From: Chloracidobacterium sp. | Lineage (GTDB): Bacteria; Acidobacteriota; Blastocatellia; Pyrinomonadales; Pyrinomonadaceae | Direction of reading: 5' to 3' | Assembly (NCBI GenBank): GCA_016706275.1 | Contig: JADJJY010000005.1 | Location: 22,746-86,745, forward strand | DNA: 64,000 nt | Part shown: positions 36,328 to 43,979 of the stretch, one piece after another | Numbering within the stretch: the first letter of the stretch is position 1 | Layout of the letters: each line of letters opens with the position of its first letter | Notes under the pieces: model-generated | What the model saw: only the letters and a program-made list of their open reading frames with translations | What the model was told of the DNA's origin: nothing | Databases searched by the model: none | Translations under genes and position numbers: made by a program

Positions 36328-36903
36328 ATGGTTTTTTTTCGCAACTTAGCCGTAATTTTGGCAATGCTGCTATCTGTTCAGGTCGCCGTTAATGCAAAAA
36401 CTGTAAAGGCGGTCCCTCTTTACCGGCTTTATGGTAGTTCTCATCACTTCTACACAACTGACAAAGCGGAACGCGACAGTGCCATTAATAATGCTAATTA
36501 CGTCGATGAGGGGATTGCAGGATGGGTCTTTGCAGAAAAGATTCCTGGAACTGTTGCTCTTTATCGATTTGTCAAAGAGATACCTGATTACGGCACGAGA
36601 CACTATTACGCTATTAACTCGGTTGCCCGAAACGCGGCCATCAATGACGGATACAAATCAGAAGGCATTTGCTGCTATGTCTCATCCAAACAGGATGACA
36701 GCAATCTTCCTTTTTTTCATCTGTATCTGGCTCCAAAACCCCTTAATCAAGCTAAATCCAATGCGATAAACGGCGGCGGCGATGATCATTTATACACAAC
36801 CAGCTCAAAGGAGAAGTTTGATGCGATAAACAAGTATGGCTATATCATTCAGGCACCAATGGGTTTTATTTGGCACGCTTATTTTTTCAAGATCATCCCA
36901 TAG
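36328..36903 (+). CDS. Secreted DUF5648-like repeat protein
   Basis: 191 residues from the ATG at 36328, which has GGAGGA 7 bases upstream; the ATG at 36313 overlaps that ribosome-binding site. A signal peptide (MVFFRNLAVILAMLLSVQVA) precedes three copies of a short module with the pattern PLYRLYG-x-HHFYTTD ... Y-x-EGIAGWVF, as in DUF5648 lectin/adhesin-like domains of secreted proteins. Function unknown; cell-surface or extracellular binding is inference. The gene is visibly richer in A+T than its neighbours and lies after tRNA-Phe, followed by its own terminator. Confidence 0.7.
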   Translation: MVFFRNLAVILAMLLSVQVAVNAKTVKAVPLYRLYGSSHHFYTTDKAERDSAINNANYVDEGIAGWVFAEKIPGTVALYRFVKEIPDYGTRHYYAINSVARNAAINDGYKSEGICCYVSSKQDDSNLPFFHLYLAPKPLNQAKSNAINGGGDDHLYTTSSKEKFDAINKYGYIIQAPMGFIWHAYFFKIIP

Positions 36904-36940
36904 GGCGAATGCTTTTCGCAATACTAGCTAGCGAATTCTG

Positions 36941-36978
36941 AACGAGGCCCACCCATCATCCTAGGGGCCTCGTTTTTT
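36941..36978 (+). terminator. Intrinsic terminator
   Basis: 10-base stem AACGAGGCCC / GGGCCTCGTT with 14-base loop and T6 tract, 38 bases after the DUF5648-like gene. Confidence 0.9.
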
Positions 36979-37009
36979 GTTTAATGTATAATATCCTCTC
37001 ATTCAACTT

Positions 37010-38140
37010 ATGGAGCCGCTAGCAAACGAGATCAGGCCAAAAAGCCTCGACGAATTTGTCGGCCAGACGCATCTGGTCGGGCCGGAGAAACCCGTGCGAC
37101 TGGCAATCGAGCAAGGCCATATATTTTCGTTCGTCCTGTGGGGCACGCCCGGAACAGGTAAAACGACTCTAGCTCGCATTTATGCCAATGCCATCAAAGC
37201 TGAATTCTATGAGCTTTCAGCCGTCTCCGCTGGTAAAGAAGACATTCGACAGATCGTAAAAACGCCAACGATCGACGGCCGTCCGCGGGTGCTATTTCTC
37301 GATGAGATCCACAGATTTAATAAAGCCCAGCAGGATTTTCTGCTGCCATTTGTAGAAAACGGTCAGCTCGTGCTGATAGGAGCAACGACCGAGAATCCGA
37401 GTTTTGAGGTGATTCCGGCGTTGCTTTCGCGGCTTCGTGTGTTTGTTCTCGAAGAGTTTTCAGACGCTGATATGGGTGCGATCATCGACCGGACTGGTTT
37501 TGAGCTAGACGATGTTTCCAAGCAGTGGCTGATCGAAATGGCAAATGGTGACGCCCGCCAGGCGATCACGATGATCGAGAACACATCTCGGCTCTATGAC
37601 TCGATCACACTCGAAACGCTCAAAGAAACGCTACAATCAAAATTTCTCCGCTACGACAAAAAGGGCGAGGAGCATTACAACGTCATTTCGGCGTTTATCA
37701 AATCGATGCGTGCGAGCAAACCTGACGCTGCGATGTATTATCTCGCCCGCATGCTCGAATCCGGCGAAGACCCAAAATTCATCGCCCGCCGCATGGTGAT
37801 CTTCGCATCCGAAGACATCGGCGTTGCTCAACCGACAGCATTAGTCGTGGCAAACGCCGTATTCCAGGCCGTAACGACTATTGGAATGCCTGAATGCACG
37901 CTAAATCTCGCCCACGGCGTCACCTATCTTGCCAACGCCGCAAAGGACCGCTCGGCAACGAACGCCATCGGTGCGGCAATGGAAGACGCGAAAAAGCTCG
38001 GCAACCTACCCGTTCCCATGAAGATCCGTAACGCACCGACAAAATTGATGAAAGATCTCGGCTACGGCAAGGACGAGGGCAACGATCCTGACGGTGATCT
38101 GCTGCCTGAAAAATTGCGTGGCCGTAAGTACTTTGATTAG
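37010..38140 (+). CDS. rarA: Replication-associated recombination protein A (MgsA/RarA AAA+ ATPase)
   Basis: Clamp-loader-like AAA+ ATPase acting at stalled forks. 376 residues; E. coli RarA is 447, so it is short at the N-terminus, where MEPLANEIRPKSLDEFVGQTH is the family start without the extra leader. Walker A GTPGTGKTTLARIY, Walker B LFLDEIHRFNKAQQD and sensor region LIGATTENPSFEVIPALLSR are diagnostic. Probably monocistronic; the next gene has its own promoter. Confidence 0.95.
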   Translation: MEPLANEIRPKSLDEFVGQTHLVGPEKPVRLAIEQGHIFSFVLWGTPGTGKTTLARIYANAIKAEFYELSAVSAGKEDIRQIVKTPTIDGRPRVLFLDEIHRFNKAQQDFLLPFVENGQLVLIGATTENPSFEVIPALLSRLRVFVLEEFSDADMGAIIDRTGFELDDVSKQWLIEMANGDARQAITMIENTSRLYDSITLETLKETLQSKFLRYDKKGEEHYNVISAFIKSMRASKPDAAMYYLARMLESGEDPKFIARRMVIFASEDIGVAQPTALVVANAVFQAVTTIGMPECTLNLAHGVTYLANAAKDRSATNAIGAAMEDAKKLGNLPVPMKIRNAPTKLMKDLGYGKDEGNDPDGDLLPEKLRGRKYFD

Positions 38141-38152
38141 GCTGCGTTGACC

Positions 38153-38181
38153 TTTACAAAGATCGCTTCTTTTAATATTAT
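38153..38181 (+). promoter_or_regulatory. Candidate promoter and operator of the TetR gene
   Basis: TTTACA (38153-38158), 17-base spacer, TATTAT (38176-38181). Half-sites ATGACC (38180-38185) and GGTCAT (38199-38204 and 38206-38211) cover the start region between -10 and the ATG, a plausible autorepression site. Confidence 0.5.
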
Positions 38182-38213
38182 GACCATACGACGTTTTTGG
38201 TCATTGGTCATTT

Positions 38214-38813
38214 ATGAAACACGCCGTTCAAACAAAAGATACTCGCGAAGCCATTCTTGACGCAACTGACAAGCTGCTCGCCCGATACGGATATAAAAAA
38301 ATGACGATCGACGACCTCGCCCAAGAGGTTGGCATCGGTAAGGGCAGCGTCTATCTACATTTCCCAAGCAAAGAAGAGATCGCTCTTTCTCAGATCGACC
38401 GCATTATTGAGAGGCTAAAATCTCAACTGCGTGCTATCAGTAACGGCTCAGCGAGCCCGGAAAAGCAGCTGCGCGAGATGCTTGTCGAACGAGTAATGTT
38501 TCGCTTTGACAGCGTCCACCATTATTCACAGAGCCTTAATGAAATGCTCGCATATCTTCGGCCAAAGCTTTTAGAGCGCCGAAAACGATACTTTGACGAA
38601 GAAGCTCGCATCTTTTCTGAGGTCATCGCTGAGGGCCAAAAGACAAAAGCCTTTGGCGCCGGCGACCCGTTCGACCTTGCTCAAACCCTTGTAACGGCGA
38701 CCAATTCACTACTCCCTTATAGTCTAAGCGCATTCGAATTAGGCGACCGCAAAGACGTTGCAGAGCGCACGAAGAAAACTGCTGATCTGTTGATTAACGG
38801 ATTGAAAAAATAA
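38214..38813 (+). CDS. TetR-family transcriptional regulator
   Basis: 199 residues. N-terminal helix-turn-helix at residues ~12-60: AILDATDKLLARYGYKKMTI and IGKGSVYLHFPSKEEI, the standard TetR signature. The C-terminal ligand domain is all helical with no recognisable specificity. It probably regulates itself through the GGTCAT half-sites in its promoter; a small membrane ORF follows 17 bases later. Targets unknown. Confidence 0.9.
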   Translation: MKHAVQTKDTREAILDATDKLLARYGYKKMTIDDLAQEVGIGKGSVYLHFPSKEEIALSQIDRIIERLKSQLRAISNGSASPEKQLREMLVERVMFRFDSVHHYSQSLNEMLAYLRPKLLERRKRYFDEEARIFSEVIAEGQKTKAFGAGDPFDLAQTLVTATNSLLPYSLSAFELGDRKDVAERTKKTADLLINGLKK

Positions 38814-38830
38814 GCGGAAAGGAACCAGGT

Positions 38831-38908
38831 ATGAAAGTGATAATGATAATTGCCCGCGTGCTGGCCATATTTTTCGTGGCACTACATTTGTTCAGGCTGA
38901 TCGGCTAG
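38831..38908 (+). CDS. Possible 25-residue membrane peptide
   Basis: ATG at 38831 to TAG at 38906-38908 encodes MKVIMIIARVLAIFFVALHL and five more residues: one hydrophobic helix with a positive start. AAAGGAACC lies upstream as a weak ribosome-binding site, 17 bases after the TetR stop. No homologue known to me; chance ORF is possible. Confidence 0.35.
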   Translation: MKVIMIIARVLAIFFVALHLFRLIG

Positions 38909-38910
38909 GG

Positions 38911-39369
38911 CTAACGCCGCCAATAATTTTTGATCTTTAGATCGAGATAGGGAAAAGCGCAGTATTCGACATTGCGGCCCGTTTCCCTCAGTTTTTCAAC
39001 CATTGGTCCGCCGGCATCGGCATTGCGAGTGTGTACTATCACCTTTGCACCGCGTTGCAATTCAGGCCGCTCGGTCAGCCATTGGGCGATCGCAAAACCT
39101 GTGTTTTCAACATCACCGTGACTATTTGAATCGTAATGATGCGGCAGTAGATCGTGGTCGAGAAAGATCGCGTCGTAGCTCCCGCTAGCCAAAAGTTCTT
39201 TTGCCTCAGCTACATTTTCGGCAATATCGAGAAAATCACCCTTAAATCTTTTCGCAAACCAACGATGCCGACGGGTGTCGTCATCAAGCAGCATAACGCT
39301 GATCGACGCACGCTCGACACTGAGGTCCGCTAACCCAAATCGTATCAACAAACTACGTAAAAAACTCAT
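38911..39369 (-). CDS. Receiver-like protein (cyclic-phosphate-processing receiver type)
   Basis: 152 residues. After ~23 residues comes a CheY-like fold: LLDDDTRRHRWF (acidic triad), AIFLDHDL (phosphoacceptor-like Asp) and VIVHTRN at the Thr position, but the usual late Lys is not clear. The pattern matches stand-alone receivers proposed to act in cyclic phosphate or RNA-repair contexts (cpRR, assigned in the literature by context only). No partner histidine kinase or DNA-binding domain is present. Convergent with the tetR unit. Confidence 0.65.
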   Translation of the reverse strand: MSFLRSLLIRFGLADLSVERASISVMLLDDDTRRHRWFAKRFKGDFLDIAENVAEAKELLASGSYDAIFLDHDLLPHHYDSNSHGDVENTGFAIAQWLTERPELQRGAKVIVHTRNADAGGPMVEKLRETGRNVEYCAFPYLDLKIKNYWRR

Positions 39370-39483
39370 AACAATAGCCGCTAAAATAATATATCATAGC
39401 CCCTTGGCCGTGCCCGAAACTCAAACTTGAATTCGAAATTGGCGGTGCTATAATCCAACTGTCCGGTCCATCAAATACAAAAA

Positions 39484-40269
39484 ATGCCGCAGGAAAAAGC
39501 AAAAGATCACAGGCTTAAAGCCGTGCCAAAATTCGTCCAGAATGACAGCGACGCCATGAACGGAATGGATGACGTTTGTCCGATTTGCTTTGGCACCGGA
39601 ATGGAGATCGTTCCCGGCAAAGGAGCGAGAACCTGCTCATGCCGCAAGCTCAATTCGCAAAAAGGGCAGTTTGAAAGTGTCCGTCTGCCTAAGCGTTATG
39701 ACGGCTTTCATTTTGGAAATTACAAGGCACAAAATCCTACACAAACCGCCGCACTCAAAAGTGCGATGGCGTTCACAACTGAATACCCTGCTGTCGATCG
39801 CGGCTTGTTGCTAATGGGAAGTGTCGGCGTTGGCAAAACACATCTCGCGGTCTCCATCCTCAAAGGCCTGACCGAACGTGGTTTTTCGTGCCTCTTCTAC
39901 GAATTCGGATCGCTATTAAAAGAGATCCAGGATTCGTACAACCCGAGTACTCGTTCGTCCGAACTCAGCGTTCTCGCTCCGGTCTTTACCGCAGATGTAC
40001 TTGTGCTTGATGAATTAGGCGCGTCAAAACCGACCGATTGGGTTCGCGACACAATGACCCACATTATTAACTCGCGCTACAACGAAAAGAAATTTACGGT
40101 GTTTACGACAAATTATCTCGACGAGCGGCCAAACGAACGCGAAGAAACTTTGGAAGACCGAGTTGGAGTTCGTGTGAGGTCGAGACTTTACGAAATGTGT
40201 AAGACGGTGATGATCGGCGGCGATGACTATCGAAAAAACTTTGACCGGCGAACCGCTGCGGCGAAATAA
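39484..40269 (+). CDS. DnaC/IstB-like AAA+ ATPase with N-terminal zinc motif
   Basis: 261 residues. An N-terminal CPIC...CSC motif (residues ~32-57) probably binds zinc; the ATPase domain has Walker A MGSVGVGKTHLA (~115-126) and Walker B VLVLDELGA. The pattern matches helicase loaders of the DnaC/DnaI group and IstB. No transposase gene neighbours it, which favours a chromosomal replication/repair loader over an IS helper. Convergent with deoC, separated by 3 bases. Confidence 0.75.
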   Translation: MPQEKAKDHRLKAVPKFVQNDSDAMNGMDDVCPICFGTGMEIVPGKGARTCSCRKLNSQKGQFESVRLPKRYDGFHFGNYKAQNPTQTAALKSAMAFTTEYPAVDRGLLLMGSVGVGKTHLAVSILKGLTERGFSCLFYEFGSLLKEIQDSYNPSTRSSELSVLAPVFTADVLVLDELGASKPTDWVRDTMTHIINSRYNEKKFTVFTTNYLDERPNEREETLEDRVGVRVRSRLYEMCKTVMIGGDDYRKNFDRRTAAAK

Positions 40270-40272
40270 CTC

Positions 40273-41130
40273 TTAATAATTCCCTGCAACAATAGTTGAT
40301 TTGATCCCGCTTGCTTCCTGAGCGATCTTGACGCCGACGGAGGCTCCGATGCGGGTTGCACCGGCTTCGAACATTGCTCTTGCGTCCTCAATTCCCTTCA
40401 CGCCACCCGACGCCTTAACGCCCAGAGAACTGCCGACCGTGTTTCTCATCAACGAGACATCGTCCGCCGTCGCTCCGCCTTTGGCAAAACCCGTAGAGGT
40501 TTTGACGAAATCGGCTCCGGCATTCTTGGCGGCAAGACAAGCCCTGACCTTTTCATCGTCCGTGAGCAGAGCGGTCTCGATAATGACCTTACAGAGGATG
40601 TGATTTTCGTGTGCCGCCTCTACCACGGCGCGAATATCGTCTTCGACCAGGCAATCATCGCCCGATTTGAGAGCTCCGATATTGATGACCATATCGACCT
40701 CCTCGGCACCGTTAAAGATCGCACGGCGGGCTTCGTAAGCCTTAACATCTGGCAGTGTCGCTCCGAGCGGAAACCCGATCACGGTACAAACCGGAACGCC
40801 CGTTCCCTTTAGAAATTCAGCCGCACTTTTTACCCAGCCGGGATTTACACAAACCGATGCAAAACCAAATTCGGCAGCTTCCGAACAAAGTTTTTTAATG
40901 TCCGATTCGGAAGCCTCAGGTTTGAGCAGAGTGTGATCGATCAGGCTCGCCCAGTCGTGAGCCGTCGCAGTCTCGCCCAAAACGATACCGATACGCTCCG
41001 CCCCGGCGTCAACAATGCGTTCGACATCGGCACGGCAAAACGTAGGGCAATCTTCCTCACCCGTGAGTTTTGCCAGCACCATATTGGTGATCTGGTCGAT
41101 AAGCTGGTCGTAATTTCCGTTCTGCTGCAT
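40273..41130 (-). CDS. deoC: Deoxyribose-phosphate aldolase with N-terminal cargo-like extension
   Basis: Cleaves 2-deoxyribose 5-phosphate to acetaldehyde and glyceraldehyde 3-phosphate. 285 residues; the class I aldolase core starts near residue 57 (DHTLLKPEAS) with the Schiff-base Lys210 in KTSTGFAKGGA and GVKASGGVK (Lys239) downstream. The first ~55 residues are extra: an amphipathic helix (NYDQLIDQITNMVLAKL) then a linker, resembling encapsulation peptides of bacterial microcompartment cargo. It follows rpiB by 14 bases. The catalytic assignment is firm; the cargo role is inference. Confidence 0.93.
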   Translation of the reverse strand: MQQNGNYDQLIDQITNMVLAKLTGEEDCPTFCRADVERIVDAGAERIGIVLGETATAHDWASLIDHTLLKPEASESDIKKLCSEAAEFGFASVCVNPGWVKSAAEFLKGTGVPVCTVIGFPLGATLPDVKAYEARRAIFNGAEEVDMVINIGALKSGDDCLVEDDIRAVVEAAHENHILCKVIIETALLTDDEKVRACLAAKNAGADFVKTSTGFAKGGATADDVSLMRNTVGSSLGVKASGGVKGIEDARAMFEAGATRIGASVGVKIAQEASGIKSTIVAGNY

Positions 41131-41144
41131 GAATATTTATATTA

Positions 41145-41939
41145 TCACTTTCGATATTGACGCTCTATATTGTCTATCTTACCAACGCGTTTCATGTGCC
41201 GTTCTTCAGAAATATCCGTCGAGATAAACGCCTCGACGATCTGTTTTATTTCCTCAAAAGAGTTTTGTCCCGCACCGAGCGTTAATACATTTGCACCGTT
41301 ATGCTCGCGGGAATTTTTCGCAAGAGCCGTCGAATAACATGCCGCCGCACGCACATTCGGCACCTTGTTCGCCGTCATTGCACTACCGATACCCGCACCG
41401 TCTATGATAATGCCGACATCGACCTGTTTGCCGGCGACCGATTTGGCAACAGCATGGGCGAAATCAGGGTAATCGACCGCCTCTTCGCTCTCGGTGCCAA
41501 AATCACGCACGTTCAGGCCAAAATCGGTCAGGAACGATTTCAACTGTTCCTTCATCTTAAACCCGCCGTGATCCGAACCGACCGCAACCGAACGAACCTT
41601 TGCAGTATTCTTTCGGGCCTGTTTATGGATCAGCTCGATCTTTAGGTCGTTGACAATGTCTTGGGCGAGAGCGGTAAACTTTACATTCTCGGCAACACGA
41701 AGTTTCGATCCCGGTTCAAGCCCTCGCAGGTCGTCCTCTGTTAGAAGTGTTTTGGACGATTCGTCCCGGTCAAACGCTTTGCCAAACTTACCCTGCAGTG
41801 AATTTACGACAACATGCTCGACTGCCGATGCCGCCGCCCCTGGCGACTGAACAGCATCGCCATCGGTCGGCACGGTCGCCAAAACCTGTCTTACCAATTC
41901 CCGAACTCGGTCGCGTGTATCTTTATCAACGTCAGCCAT
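41145..41939 (-). CDS. rpiB: RpiB-family sugar-phosphate isomerase with N-terminal extension
   Basis: 264 residues from the ATG at 41937-41939. Residues ~1-22 form an amphipathic helix (DRVRELVRQVLATV) like a microcompartment encapsulation peptide. Residues ~65-105 (LLTEDDLRGLEPGSKLRVAE ... TALAQDIVNDLKIELI) resemble a domain found in other microcompartment enzymes. The RpiB core begins at ~117 (SVAVGSDHGGFKMKE). The usual catalytic Cys of CGTGxG is Asp180 here (IIDGAGIGSAMTANK). First gene of an rpiB-deoC pair. Substrate specificity may differ from ribose 5-phosphate. Confidence 0.85.
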   Translation of the reverse strand: MADVDKDTRDRVRELVRQVLATVPTDGDAVQSPGAAASAVEHVVVNSLQGKFGKAFDRDESSKTLLTEDDLRGLEPGSKLRVAENVKFTALAQDIVNDLKIELIHKQARKNTAKVRSVAVGSDHGGFKMKEQLKSFLTDFGLNVRDFGTESEEAVDYPDFAHAVAKSVAGKQVDVGIIIDGAGIGSAMTANKVPNVRAAACYSTALAKNSREHNGANVLTLGAGQNSFEEIKQIVEAFISTDISEERHMKRVGKIDNIERQYRK

Positions 41940-42067
41940 TTTTTTTGCAGAAGCCCGCACGAAAGTTACGGCACTTTGAAAGCTGTTTCTAACCAGTCAG
42001 CTTGAAACTCAACCTATGTTTGAATAGTATGTCTAAAAACCAATTCTTTCAAATTTGCGAGGAAACC

Positions 42068-42643
42068 ATGGCAACCGGATCAACCAAAATGGCAACTACC
42101 GAATTCACCAACTCTAACCTCGAAGTGATGTATTCTGAGGCCGACATCAAGGCCCGTATCAAGGAACTAGGCTCCGGGATAACCGCCGAATACGCCGGGA
42201 AAGACCTCGTTTTGGTCGGCGTTTTGAAAGGTTCGTGCGTATTTATGGCCGACCTGATGCGCGAGATCGATCTGCCGCTGACGATCGATTTTATGTCCGT
42301 TTCAAGCTACAAAGACGGCACTAAATCGACCGGCGATGTCGAGATCCTCAAAGATCTGAGCAATTCGATCCGCGACAAACACGTCCTCATTGTCGAAGAC
42401 ATTATCGACACCGGCCTGACGCTTACACGCCTCGTCGAGATCCTCGATTCACGCGGTGCGGCCTCGATCAAGATCGCGACTTTCCTCGACAAGCCCGAAC
42501 CGCGAATTAAAAAAGAACTCGTCGTCGATTACACAGGCTTTGTCATCCCAAACAAATTCGTCGTCGGCTATGGACTCGACGCCGCCGGCCGCTATCGCAA
42601 CCTGCCGTTCATCGCAGTCGTGATCGATCCGTCTGTTGCCTGA
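42068..42643 (+). CDS. hpt: Hypoxanthine phosphoribosyltransferase
   Basis: Purine salvage: hypoxanthine or guanine + PRPP to IMP/GMP. 191 residues from the ATG at 42068, which follows GCGAGGAAACC; an upstream in-frame ATG at 42002 gives an atypical start. The PRPP motif VLIVEDIIDTGLTL and the loop LVLVGVLKGSCVFMADLM are intact, with the C-terminal DYTGFVIPNKFVVGYGLD. Divergent from rpiB-deoC. Confidence 0.94.
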   Translation: MATGSTKMATTEFTNSNLEVMYSEADIKARIKELGSGITAEYAGKDLVLVGVLKGSCVFMADLMREIDLPLTIDFMSVSSYKDGTKSTGDVEILKDLSNSIRDKHVLIVEDIIDTGLTLTRLVEILDSRGAASIKIATFLDKPEPRIKKELVVDYTGFVIPNKFVVGYGLDAAGRYRNLPFIAVVIDPSVA

Positions 42644-42766
42644 TCTGTCACGCAAATGCGGTTGACGCGGCGGCGCGGAGATTTGCCGGTTTACGGGTGG
42701 CGCGGTGACGTGGAGAAACGCGGGCGGGATCGTGAAAAAGATATCCTAATGACCCACGTTTTATAC

Positions 42767-42791
42767 CAAAATGACCGTTTTGGTCATTTTG
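42767..42791. promoter_or_regulatory. Perfect inverted repeat CAAAATGACC-N5-GGTCATTTTG
   Basis: 10-base perfect arms around GTTTT in the hpt-rplU interval, 55 bases upstream of the rplU promoter -35. The half-site TGACC/GGTCA also appears in the TetR promoter (38180-38211), so it may be an operator rather than a terminator; no T-run follows. Confidence 0.5.
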
Positions 42792-42845
42792 ATACGACAC
42801 GATCCGTTAATATTTGGCAACACTGCTGATTTTTTCACTACACGG

Positions 42846-42874
42846 TTGACCACCCCCGACGTTTTCCGTATAAT
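42846..42874 (+). promoter_or_regulatory. Strong sigma-70 promoter of rplU-rpmA
   Basis: TTGACC (42846-42851), 17-base spacer, TATAAT (42869-42874), start point near 42881. AGGAG lies before the rplU ATG. Best-matching promoter in the window. Confidence 0.8.
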
Positions 42875-42931
42875 CTGTACTTTTCGATTAACTAAGCAAA
42901 TGCCGTCAATCGAGAGGAGCTAAGATAAGAA

Positions 42932-43210
42932 ATGAGTTACGCAGTTATAAGAACAGGCGGAAAGCAATTTGCGGTCGAGGGCGGCGAGACGCTTCGTGTC
43001 CCGACCATCAATGAAAAGGCCGGTGCAAAGGTCGAAGTCGAAGCTCTTGTCCTTGGCGACAAGGTAGGCGCAGCAACGGTCAAAGCGACCGTCGTCGGCC
43101 ACGGCAAAGCGGATAAGATCATTGTTTTCAAAAAGAAACGCCGCAAACAGTACAAACGCAAACAAGGCCACAGACAAGGCTTTACGGAAATCAAGATAGA
43201 AAAGATCTAA
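42932..43210 (+). CDS. rplU: 50S ribosomal protein L21
   Basis: Large-subunit protein L21, 92 residues, about ten fewer than usual at the C-terminus. MSYAVIRTGGKQFAVEGGET is the canonical start, and KIIVFKKKRRKQYKRKQGHR the rRNA-binding stretch. First gene of rplU-rpmA, driven by 42846-42874. Confidence 0.95.
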   Translation: MSYAVIRTGGKQFAVEGGETLRVPTINEKAGAKVEVEALVLGDKVGAATVKATVVGHGKADKIIVFKKKRRKQYKRKQGHRQGFTEIKIEKI

Positions 43211-43228
43211 GTCTAGTGGCTTGGCAGG

Positions 43229-43259
43229 ACTGACCACTGACCACTGACCACTGACCACT
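43229..43259. repeat. Tandem ACTGACC heptamers between rplU and rpmA
   Basis: Four exact head-to-tail copies of ACTGACC followed by a degraded one. Same unit as 23056-23094. It fills most of the 55-base rplU-rpmA spacer. Confidence 0.9.
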
Positions 43260-43265
43260 AACGAT

Positions 43266-43565
43266 ATGGCACATAAGAAAGGTGTAGGTTCATCCAGAAA
43301 CGGCCGTGACTCAAACGCACAGCGGCTTGGACTCAAAAAATTTGGCGGCGAGCATGTTCTCGGCGGCAACATCATAGCCCGTCAGCGCGGCACCAAGTGG
43401 AAGCCGGGCAACAACGTCGGTCGCGGTAAAGACGACACGCTGTTCTCGCTGATTGAAGGCTTTATCAAATTCGAAGACAAAGGCCGCAAAGGCAAATTCA
43501 TCAGTGTCTACGCCGCCGGAGCACCTGAACTAGCACCGAAAGTCGTTGCCGAAGCATCTGCTTAG
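43266..43565 (+). CDS. rpmA: 50S ribosomal protein L27
   Basis: Peptidyl-transferase-centre protein L27, 99 residues. MAHKKGVGSSRNGRDSNAQR, GGNIIARQRGTKWKPGNNVG and the C-terminal half are all as expected, with a short Ala-rich tail. The N-terminus lacks the cleavable Firmicute extension. Followed 60 bases later by a terminator, so rplU-rpmA is a closed unit; obgE is 3.5 kb downstream instead of adjacent. Confidence 0.97.
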   Translation: MAHKKGVGSSRNGRDSNAQRLGLKKFGGEHVLGGNIIARQRGTKWKPGNNVGRGKDDTLFSLIEGFIKFEDKGRKGKFISVYAAGAPELAPKVVAEASA

Positions 43566-43625
43566 TTCTTGTCAGAACCAACTGCGATAGCGGGTTATTG
43601 AACACCGATATTACTGAACATTGAG

Positions 43626-43656
43626 AAGCACACGTCGTACGGCGTGTGCTTTTTTT
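43626..43656 (+). terminator. Intrinsic terminator of rplU-rpmA
   Basis: 9-base stem AAGCACACG / CGTGTGCTT, loop TCGTACGG, then T-run. A second, slightly mutated copy occurs at 45115-45144 after the rpmA remnant. Confidence 0.9.
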
Positions 43657-43696
43657 CCCTTAACGTAGGTATAATCAGCTAGAACTGACTCCATGA

Positions 43697-43837
43697 AGCC
43701 TGAAGGGCCTTGAAAACCCCGCCAACGACCGCGAGACGGTAGAGTTGCTCCTGGTTCAGATCGACCGCCCCAGATTGAAGAGACTGGGTTTTGACGTGCC
43801 TACATTCACTGGTGAACTGCGGGAGAATCAACTATAA
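43697..43837 (+). other. Start-less ORF fragment in the rpmA-pseudogene gap
   Basis: An open frame of 46 codons without a start codon, ending with a stop at 43835-43837, reads like LENPANDRETVELLLVQIDR and continues GFDVPTFTGELREN. I cannot identify it; it may be a gene remnant. Nothing else recognisable is present in 43657-43979. Confidence 0.3.
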
Positions 43838-43979
43838 AAACTTCTCGCCGCCAAGAATTCCGACTAGGCTCACTCAGGATACAAATCGCTTATACGCCAT
43901 CTGGTGAGTTTCCAACGAGCCTCGGAATGCGGTTCAAGCGAGCTGTAAATGCAATCGGGCTCGAGGTCTTGCTATAGGC

